Position numbers and translations under genes: made by a program | The notes under the pieces: generated by a model | The model's database searches: none | What the model saw: the letters and a program-made list of their open reading frames with translations, nothing else | Told to the model about the DNA's origin: nothing | Shown: piece by piece, positions 56,080 to 64,000 of the stretch | Layout of the letters: the number at the start of each line of letters is the position of its first letter | Numbering within the stretch: the first letter of the stretch is position 1 | Assembly (NCBI RefSeq): GCF_002994745.2 | Contig: NC_037089.1 | Span: forward strand, 22,429,641 to 22,493,640 | DNA from: Rosa chinensis | Taxonomy: Eukaryota; Streptophyta; Magnoliopsida; Rosales; Rosaceae | Direction of reading: 5' to 3' | DNA: 64,000 nucleotides

Positions 56080-57507
56080 AAATTATTTTGACAGAAATAA
56101 CCAAAATTTAGGTAATGACATATCTAAATTTGTATTACAAAATTAAAACATAAAAATATGGCCAGATTTTACTTCTAATGCATTTACCAAATCCATCTCA
56201 GCTAAGGATGGTTGAGGAGTTTCCATTTTCCTTAGCTGAGATGGATTTAAAATTACATTTTTTTAACATTATTTTCATTGGTGGACTCTGTTGAACGAGG
56301 AGAACTGTAAAACTAATTTAGTAGTAATCAATGTGCATTTCCCAATTTTATAACAATAACAACGTATGAAATACTAGGAAAGAGTATCACATTTTTATTT
56401 TGTTATCATTAACATTCCAGGTTTATGATTCAAATTTATTACGTTGAAAATGAAAATGCATGTCTTCTATACTTGACAAGATTTTCAAGAGAAAATATAT
56501 TGCTTGGAATTTAATTAGAATACTAAATTTAAAATTGTAATTTTATATAATCGTCCATGCATGTCTGCCCCATGGATGACACCTCTATCCGATGTTATCG
56601 ATTAGAGGTAGTCCGGCGATTTGCTCGGGTTGGGTGTCCCTGGGTTTGGTTGGACATGGCCATTCGGGTGTTGAACCCTTCTGGGCCTAGTTTCCCATTC
56701 TTTTGGCCTCTGACTGGTTTCAGGGGCAATTGAGATGCTTGGTTGGTTTATTTTTATTTTATTTCTTTTTATGTAAGGATTCATTCTCCTATGGGGAATG
56801 AATTCATTGGTTCTCTGAGACTTATCGCCAAAAATACCTGAGATGTCTTGGCCGCTTAATTTTCTAGGATGTTTTAAGGTAGATTTTGGCAGGGCTTCAT
56901 GATCTTTAAAAATGTTGAAATACTTAGGTAGTGACTCTTTTGACAGCTCCTCAGGAATAAATCGTTATATATAATTTCACTGATCAATGCAATGAGTTGA
57001 CATTTCTTTAAAAAAAAAATTTTGATTACTACTAAATTTTGTTGGGAGACCAATTAGACTTCATTTCAAAAGACCAAAAATCTCCTTCTACATAGTGATG
57101 TGCCTATTGGTTATGGAAAGGGGGGGAAGGGGGTCCCAAATGATTAATAATCGAGGCGCAGTTCTATAAATTTGTAAGCGGTATCAATTGATAAAGTGAA
57201 ATATTTTTACAAAATTATGGAAGAGGGATCAGGACTCTCTCGGGCCTGACTATGATTGCATCCCTTGATCCCAACATACCCCAGCCTCACATTGACCTAA
57301 ACTACCATACATCGCATATCTATGTGTTTGTGTGTAATTGTGGCCTACAAGGTTCTTCATCCTGTCAAAAAACAGTAAAATAAATATTTTTACGATCATT
57401 TTCTAATGAAAAGATGCTAACAATCCATATGATTTTTCCATATTTTCTAGCAATTCTGACAACTGTTGGAGACGGTCAAGGTATCAATTTACATCTAGTT
57501 TATATGT
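56080..57507. other. Intergenic AT-rich sequence with a hairpin and a possible retroposon 3' end
   Basis: No gene recognised. It contains the perfect short hairpin at 56189-56248. From about 56560 to 57020 a G/T-rich stretch ending in GACATTTCTTT plus poly-A resembles another non-LTR 3' end, but no TSD was found. A 15-bp word (TTTAGTAGTAATCAA) near 56318 occurs inverted near 57024. Confidence 0.45.
56189..56248. repeat. Perfect 20-bp inverted repeat, 20-base loop
   Basis: The arm AAATCCATCTCAGCTAAGGA (56189-56208) is exactly complemented at 56229-56248. Pairing stops abruptly at both ends. Too short for a typical plant miRNA precursor by itself. Confidence 0.8.
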
Positions 57508-57516
57508 ATACTTATA

Positions 57517-58676
57517 GGATTAATTTCAGTTTACCCCCCCTGAAGTTTGGGGGTGTCATCATTTCACCCCCTGTACTTTCAATTTTGAATTTTTACCCCC
57601 TAAACTTTCCAATTTCAATCAGCCGTGTCCAATTTTTACTATTCCGTCCAAATTGGATGTTAAGTTTGACTTTTGAGGGCTAAAATGGTCATTTCAACAT
57701 AAAGAAATTAAAAAATAAAAAAATTAAAAAAAAATTCTGTTTTTTTTTTTTTAGTTTTTTGTTAAAAAAATTTTTTTTTTCTGTTTCTTCGTTTTATTTA
57801 TTCATTTATTTATTTTTTATTTTGTCTTTAACCTATTCACCACAAGTTATAATAGGTTTATAAAAACAAAAAAATACTCTAGGTAGTTGAAAGCCGCTAG
57901 CTGGTCTACGATATTTGTGACATATCTCCGATAAACTGAAGAATTTAGGATAAATCCCCAATAAAGTGAAGAAATATCTGTAAAAAATAATTATACACTT
58001 TATCTGTAAATAAATATCTGTAAAAAATGATTTTACACAAATATTTCTTCACTTTATTGGGGATATACAGATATTTACAGATAAAGTGTAAAATCATTTT
58101 TTACATATATTCATTTTTTACATATATTTCTTCACTTTATTGGGGATATATCATAAAATTCTTCAATTTATTGGAGATATATCACAAATATCGTAGACCA
58201 AAAATGATTTTACACAGCTATTTCTTCACTTTATTGGGGATATACAGATATTTATTTATAGATAAAGTGTAAAATTATTTTTTACAAATATTTCTTCACT
58301 TTATTGGGGATATATCCTAAAATTCTTCACTTTATCAGAGATATATCACAAATATCGTAGACCAGCGAGTGGCTTTCAACCACCTAGAGTATTTTTTTTG
58401 TTTTTATAAACCTATTATAACTTGTGGTGTATAGGTTAAAGTCAAAAAAAAATAAAAAAAAATTTAACTTTTTAATTTTTTTTAAAATTTTTTTATGTAG
58501 AAATGACCATTTTAGCCCTCAAAAGTCAAACTTAACGTCGAATTTGGACGGAATAGTAAAAATTGGACACGACTGATTGAAATTGGAAAGTTTAGGGGGT
58601 AAAAATTCAAAATTGAAAGTACAGGGGGTGAAATGATGACACCCCCAAACTTCAGGGGGTAAACTGAAATTAATCC
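57517..58676. mobile_element. Foldback MULE-type element
   Basis: A 9-bp duplication ATACTTATA flanks it (57508-57516 and 58677-58685). The ends are near-perfect inverted repeats from GGATTAATTTCAGTTTACC inward through the CCCCCTGAAGTTTGGGGGTG, CCGTCCAAATT and AAATGGTCATTT regions (about 190 bp). Further inverted blocks (CTCTAGGTAGTTGAAAG / CTTTCAACCACCTAGAG) continue almost to the centre, which contains repeated TTTCTTCACTTTATTGGGGA units in both orientations. No transposase. A transcript would fold into a long duplex. Confidence 0.9.
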
Positions 58677-58685
58677 ATACTTATA

Positions 58686-59657
58686 TTTCGATCTTAGTTA
58701 GGATATGTAAGGATGGTGTTTTGGAAAATCTTGGCCACCGCGTTTCCTACTCGCTGTGGCAATTTTGGGTCTTAAATGACCCATCTTCGACAATAATTTA
58801 GATCTTAAAAATATGCATTGATTCATAATACCCACAAATAGCGCCAACTGGTGCTGTCGATTTTTGTATACCGAGTACAATCTACATACAATTTTATTTT
58901 TAGGTGCAGTTGTTATCATCTTACTAAATACTTAGTTCACCCTACAATCAATTTTTTACCCATAAAATTCCAATTTTGCCCTCACAAGTAAATTGAAAAT
59001 AATTACAGAAAGAAATGAAAAATAAACATTTAAGAACACAATCGTCTTCCACCCAGACCTCCAGTCTTCTCAAATCATATGATCCTTTCCTTTTATTCCT
59101 ATATATGCTCAGAATTAGGGTTATGATAATCACTATTAATTATGGAAGATTACATAAGTAGGAAGATGATAGTGAATTAGAGTTATTTCAATCCTCTATT
59201 AATTGTGACAATCATCCAGACCTCCATTATTGAGTATGATGGATGCAATTAACAATGATAGCATCAATTTTCTTTGGAGCTTTTGGGCATGGCTATATAT
59301 GATAGAAATGCCTCCATAGCAACCATTCACATACCATGCTTGACATGCACCTCAAACAACTCGACCTCATAGGCCAAGGAATTGATTGCGTCCTCCACCC
59401 CTGGTCACATTGATAGAGGTACGCCTGCGTGCGTTGGTTATGGCTACTGCAGTTCTAGTGTTGAATAACTAATTATCAATTGATTTGTTCAAATTTTTTT
59501 TGTATTGATTAGATATTTTACATGCACAAGGGCAACAACGGAATATTTACAAAAAAATTAAAATGTAGAGTGAATTGAGAAGATAATAGGTGGCAATAGC
59601 CTCACTTTTTTTTTTTTTTTTGAAAGGATCTACATACAAATTTTAGTAGTACTACAA
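58686..59657. other. Intergenic sequence, no gene recognised
   Basis: Short random frames only, with a poly-T run near 59608-59622. Nothing resembling an exon, RNA gene or element end was seen. Confidence 0.5.
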
Positions 59658-60670
59658 GGGGATGTTTGTTTCACAGGACTATGATGCTCCTCCTTAATTT
59701 CTATAACTGTCCTGGACTCTTATAACCTGGGTTATGTTACTTTAAAATCTGACCCATGTTTGGTGTTGCCTAGGACTAAAGCTTGCAATCGAAATCCATC
59801 ATCCTTGCACCTCCTTCTTGTGGTGCCACTGGAGCTATAATAATCAAACAATGCAATCACGCCTGAATCCATCTATAAACTTTTTGCAATCACACCTTTT
59901 AATTGAGATTTCAATTCTAGATCTACTGCTCATCTTTATCTAACCACTAACAAAGTCTTTTTCATTCACATTGGATAGAAATAAGCAACACAAAATGAGG
60001 CTACTTCTTCCTCAAACCGTGCCTCTGCCAGACGCCGCCGGACTTCCCACCGGTTCCCAGACCTGCCAGTCCTTTTTCTCCGACCTGCTGTGCAAAGCAC
60101 AGTCGCAGTTGCTTCTGACCTTCGATTGCTAGAGATGGACAGCCTTCTCCGCGTGAAAATTGAAACCCAGCACTTCGGATTGGGAAGACACGGAGCTACG
60201 AGGAAGTATCCTTCTAACTGCCACTCTTGGAAACCTTGCATACTTTCTGGGTTTAATTTCTTGATTCTTCTGTTCAAAACTCTCTTGAAAGTAGACATCC
60301 ACATGATGATGACTTTACCGGCGTCGGTGGTGAGCTACTGTTTCATCTGCTCTAACACTTCTTACTTCATCTCATCGTTGCTTCCCATTCTTCCTTGAGC
60401 TATGTTCTTCCATAGAGGGGGTGGAGTTGAATTGCAGGTTTAGGTGAGAATGTTGAGAGAATGACAAACTGAAAGGAAGAGTTGAACAAGTGAGAGAGGC
60501 TTTCACAATCCCATGGTTTTTGGTGTCATTGTGGTAGAAGGTGTTTTGGAGATTTTGGGACTCTATAGTCTCATTTAAAAGAGTCCATGTTGTTGCCAAA
60601 CATGGGATAAGTCTTGTTTTATTATATAAGACAGTCCAATCCTATCCAATCCCACAAAACAAACATCACC
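59658..60670. mobile_element. Non-autonomous TIR transposon, Harbinger-like
   Basis: The termini GGGGATGTTTGTTT and, complemented, GGTGATGTTTGTTT are flanked by CAA (59655-59657 and 60671-60673). Inverted pairing continues loosely (ATGTTTGG words inside). The end sequence resembles Tourist/Harbinger elements, but the TSD is not TWA, so the superfamily is tentative. A minus-strand frame at 59966-60304 (112 codons) lies inside and has an Arg-rich middle with no recognised domain. Confidence 0.6.
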
Positions 60671-60673
60671 CAA

Positions 60674-61076
60674 ATGTTTTTTTAAGAATATGTTTCACCC
60701 AGTTAAGTTAACTATGAAGTTGGGACTTTAATCTGATTAGCCATCACTATGTAAAGTTGACCGAAATTTAGGGGCCCAATCCACAAGTTCCTCCATTTTC
60801 CGCACACACTTTTCTTACCCTTTCTTCATAATTTTTCAGCTGCTCTCTAACCTCTCTTCATGCTGCTCTTGACCAATACGGTGCACAACCCATAAAAACA
60901 AGGAAAAAATACAGCTTAGTCACTGAATTTTCACTTGATTGACACTGTGATCACTCATATTTATAAAATTTCACTTTATTCACTCAAATTTAACTCCGAC
61001 TATCACTTTAGTTCACCCGTGTATTTTTCCGACAAAAAAATCATGTGACATCTCACATGCCATTTTTTCAGGGTCA
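60674..61076. other. Intergenic sequence, no gene recognised
   Basis: AT-rich. The stretch 60910-61050 (GTCACTGAATTTTCACTTGA and similar phrases) resembles a worn MITE, but no boundary could be set. Confidence 0.4.
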
Positions 61077-61464
61077 TTCTTGTCCAATTTCATTTCATCG
61101 TATTGACTTGTGCACTAGTCATCTAAAGATCAATTTCTCCATTCCTTCTAATTCGTTTGGTGCAAGGTTCCCATCCCATGTATAATTGAATCTCTAACAC
61201 AGTACACTGGTCTGGTAGTATTCTTATTGGTTTATTGAGAAGATATTTAAAAGATACTGAGCGTGGTCACTTATTCTTGTCCAATTTCATTTCACCGTAT
61301 TGACTTGTGCACTAGTCATCTAAAGATCAATTTCTCCATTCCTTCTAATTTCGTTTGGTGCAAGGTTCCCATCCCATGTATAATTGAATCTCTAACACAG
61401 TACACTGGTCTGGTAGTATTCTTATTGGTTTATTGAGAAGATATTTAAAAGATACTGAGCGTGG
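61077..61464. repeat. Tandem duplication, period 198 bp
   Basis: Segment 61077-61266 recurs almost unchanged at 61275-61464 (for example TGTCCAATTT at 61081 and 61279), separated by eight bases. Differences are single bases, so it is a recent local duplication. Confidence 0.92.
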
Positions 61465-61569
61465 TTTATTGAGAAATTAATTGCTCTATAGCTAACTGCA
61501 TAGCGCATCCTGCAGACTGCTGTAAATGGCAAAACCAGAAAACATATAACAAATTAACCAGCTGGGTTG

Positions 61570-62479
61570 TGTAAGTATATTGGGCTATTAGCATTCAACA
61601 CATGCTTTCCCAAGGTCACTAGGAGAGCAGAAGGTGTAGAGGATTGGGAGAATATTTCTCCTGCCTTTCCGGTGACTCAAGGCGATAAAGGAAGATTGCA
61701 TAATCGGATCACCAAGAGGAAATCAAGGAAATCTTGCTCACAGATCTTGAGATAAAGGTGTCTTTTAATTCATATCATTTTGCATTGATATGCATATCGG
61801 TTAGATTGATTTGATATACTTATCTGCATTAAAAGGTTTTTCAACATGCATATCAGATAGAGATATTGATTGCTTACAGTTAGAAAAGATTTGATTGCAT
61901 ATTAAAAACAGTTTTAAAACCTTTCCATATTTATCTTATTGGGTGTTAAGAAGAGATTTGATTAAGGGGGAGTCTTGCTCCTCTATATAAGGTTTTCAAA
62001 CTGATTTATGAGAGTAGAGTTTTTTGGTATCAAAAGTTGTTTCCTTGTGTTGCAAATGTTTACACAAATCATTTTCTAAAAAACTCTCTTTGCATGTTAT
62101 ATGTTTCGGTTCCTTGCATACTCTATCACTTGCGTATTTCATTATCAAGATCAGTGAGATGTTAAGAAGAGGAAGATTGGAAGATAGGCTTATATTGATA
62201 GTGTAGTGATTAAGTAAGAAGTTAGATCAGTTATAAATCAAGTTAGCATTTGTTGCTAAGTGAAAGTGATTGTTGTGAACAACACTACTTGTATACTGTA
62301 AACTCATTTGACTTATAGTGGATTGATTTTCTCGTGTTGGCTACGTTACAAGCCACGCAGTGAAGTTTCCTCAGTGGAGAGGTTTACACTGCGTTAGCAA
62401 ATTGTTGTGTTATCTTTGTGGTGCATATTTGATTATCAAAGTAGTTACATTTACCATTATGTTCTATCTGATATTTACA
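61570..62479 (+). repeat. Probable 5' LTR of the SIRE-like element
   Basis: It ends TATTTACA just before the PBS, and its start is inferred. It contains a TATA box CTCTATATAAGG at about 61980-61991, consistent with the LTR promoter. Confidence 0.65.
61981..61991 (+). promoter_or_regulatory. TATA box in the SIRE-like LTR
   Basis: TCTATATAAGG has the plant consensus and the expected position inside an LTR, about 490 bases before the PBS. Confidence 0.6.
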
Positions 62480-62481
62480 AT

Positions 62482-62499
62482 TGGCATCAGAGCTGGTTC
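62482..62499 (+). other. Primer-binding site, tRNA-Met type
   Basis: TGGCATCAGAGCTGGTTC two bases after the LTR end. TGGCATCAGAGC-type sites are usual in SIRE/Maximus copia elements. Confidence 0.75.
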
Positions 62500-62528
62500 T
62501 AGACTTTTTCTAGTAGATCGCAAGGACG

Positions 62529-64000
62529 ATGGAACAATCTCGAGATAGAGCTGCTGGTGGATCTGTTAACAGTCCTCCATGGTTTGATGGCGGCTGTGAA
62601 AAATATAATCAATGGAAAATATACATGAAATCATACATGTATGCACAAGATGAGCATGTATGGAATATAGTGGAAAATTGCTGGAAGACACCTACAGTTC
62701 CAGCTAAAGGTGAGGGTTTATCTGCTATTCTTCCTAAACCACGGAAGGATTGGACTGAAGAGGAAGTACGTGATCTTCAAGCTGACTTCAAAATAAAGAA
62801 TAACATCTTTACTACTCTCTCTGAACGTGAAAAGCTGAGGATTAGTCATTGTGATACCGCAAAGCAAGCTTGGGATCTGCTACAGACTACATATGAAGGA
62901 AACAAAAAGGTACGTGCGCAAAAACTACAAGGTTTGATTTATGAATTTAAGACTATGACTATGGGAGATGATGAAACCGTAGATGACTTTCATGGTAGAA
63001 TTTTAAAAATTACGGGTCAATGTCATAGTCTGGGTGCCCCTTTTGATGAAGATAAGGTTGTTAAGAAAATTCTTAGGGCCTTGCCCTAAAAGTTTCATTC
63101 GAAGGTCACGATTATTGAGGATTCTTTTGACATTGATGACTATCCACTAGATGAACTTATTGGAAATCTAAAAACTTATGAACTGAGGCTGAAACTTGAA
63201 AAGAAATCCAAAGGTATGGCCTTCAAGGCTGCAAAAGGGACAGAAGAGGAAGATGAATCACTTGATCTTGCTCTTCTGACTAAAGAGTTCAAAAAGTTCC
63301 TTAGAAATAAGTCCTCTTCTCGAAATTTCAATGCTCCCAAGAAAAACTTTGTTAGTAGTGCTAGCAATGATAACAATGTTAAGAGTGGGAAAGGAAATTT
63401 TAAAGGAAGTAATTCTGGAAAAATAAAATGCTATGAATGTGGTGGCTATGGCCATATTTCTACTGATTGTGGTAACAGGAAGCATGGAAATAGCAATAAC
63501 AAATCTCTTCTCCCAACATGGAGTGATGATGAACATCAAGAGGTCGAAAATGTAGCTTTCGTGTCATCTCTCTCACACAAATCTGAAAGTGATGAAGGAT
63601 TCTCAGATGACGAGACTACTGTCCGTTGCAAACAACTCTATAAATCATCAAAAGCCACATTGCTAAAAAATCCAAGTTTGGAAGATGAAGTTGTGATATT
63701 GAAGGCTGAGAAGGAGAAGTTGGAGCTTATGTGGAGGACTTCTCAAACCACATGGGAACAAGAAAGAAACAAGTTCACAGACGAGTTACATAACTCACCA
63801 AGCAACAAAAGTCCTCAGACTTGGAAGACTAAACGTGCTGAACTGAAGAACAAAGTCAAGATACTTGAACTTGAGGTAAAAGGACAACATGCCTTAAACT
63901 TAAACCTGTTAACTAAAAATGAATCATTGCAGGAAGAACTGAATTCCACTCAAGAGAAGTTCACAAAGTTTGAGATAAGCTCTGGAATTGCATCAAAGTT
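62529..64000 (+). pseudogene. Gag region of the SIRE-like copia element, with a premature stop
   Basis: The frame opens at the ATG 30 bases after the PBS. Residues about 15-50 match DUF4219 (PPWFDGGCEKYNQWKIYMK). UBN2-type gag follows (ISHCDTAKQAWDLLQTTYEG) to residue 186, where TAA (63087-63089) interrupts. The same frame then stays open to the window end. It includes a basic linker, a CYECGGYGHISTDC zinc knuckle (codons from 63429) and a long charged coiled-coil-like segment from about 63680 on. The stop is a point nonsense change in an otherwise continuous frame, so this copy is disabled but young. Pol should lie beyond 64000. Confidence 0.88.

Larger units (their letters stand above)
61570..64000 (+). 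mobile_element. SIRE-like copia retrotransposon, 5' part (runs off the window)
   Basis: A 5' LTR, PBS and gag are present in order, and the rest lies beyond 64000. The gag type (DUF4219 plus UBN2, one zinc knuckle, coiled-coil C-terminal part) is that of SIRE/Maximus-type copia elements. Because the 3' LTR is outside, the LTR start is estimated from the end symmetry TGTAAGTATATT / complement of AAATATTTACA-like text. Confidence 0.85.

Noticed and set aside
59966..60304. 112-codon minus-strand gene
   Set aside because: It lies wholly within a TIR transposon and has no recognisable domain. Its Arg-rich middle looks like a by-product of GC-rich sequence.
1..64000. A previously undescribed multi-gene defence, biosynthetic or regulatory system
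   Set aside because: No cluster of intact cooperating genes exists. Apart from one UGT, recognisable coding sequence belongs to transposons or decayed fragments.

Overview
The window is eukaryotic plant nuclear DNA, almost certainly a eudicot and probably Rosaceae. The evidence is the retrotransposon lineages, CACTA and MULE elements, a tRNA-derived SINE, GT-AG introns, and one intact family-1 glycosyltransferase that looks like the UGT91/rhamnosyltransferase-like proteins I know from strawberry relatives. The family assignment to Rosaceae is inference. Nothing bacterial, organellar or viral-episomal was seen. Only one intact host gene is visible (UGT, minus strand, 30300-31715). Most of the rest is transposable elements, many with boundaries fixed by target-site duplications (TSDs) that I matched by eye.

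Layout. (1) 1614-12292: a 10.7 kb minus-strand LTR element (LTRs of 491 and 463 bp, TSD GTTTA) with no gag-pol. It carries a ~32-bp GC-rich minisatellite, plus-strand gene fragments with introns (including a broken AAA-ATPase), a TIR element and the 3' end of a CACTA element. (2) 13205-27305: a minus-strand solo LTR (TSD TTATA) split by two insertions of one other family. These are a solo LTR at 14375-17378 (TSD TCATT), itself carrying a hAT element at 15663-16968 (TSD TAAGAGGG), and a complete young gag-protease-only element at 17880-26363 (TSD TGGAT). (3) 27333-29076: a SINE, then a MULE MITE with a Harbinger-like MITE nested in it. (4) 29077-33187: the UGT gene and its flanks. (5) 33193-36598: a gag-only copia-like element (TSD GTATG), followed by a 5'-truncated non-LTR copy and a nested pair of inverted-repeat MITEs.

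(6) 38497-55147: a CACTA element (TSD AAT) encoding a degenerate transposase-associated/Ulp1-protease gene. Its protease domain is split by a second gag-only copia-like element (42178-53689, TSD GCTTA). That element's gag is in turn split by a non-autonomous gypsy-like element (43130-51753, TSD AGTTC), whose internal region is largely a 1.8 kb satellite of small hairpins. (7) 55176-61464: non-LTR remnants, a short perfect hairpin, a 1.16 kb foldback MULE (TSD ATACTTATA), a TIR element and a 198-bp tandem duplication. (8) 61570-64000: the 5' LTR, primer-binding site and gag of a SIRE-like copia element that runs off the window, with a nonsense codon in gag.

How the parts relate. Few of these elements look self-sufficient. 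Five LTR families here lack pol: the LARD-like element, the gag-protease element, the two related gag-only copia copies and the satellite-bearing gypsy. They would all need enzymes supplied by autonomous relatives elsewhere. The window is best read as a layered record of parasites nested within parasites beside one surviving gene. I did not find a defence or biosynthetic system.
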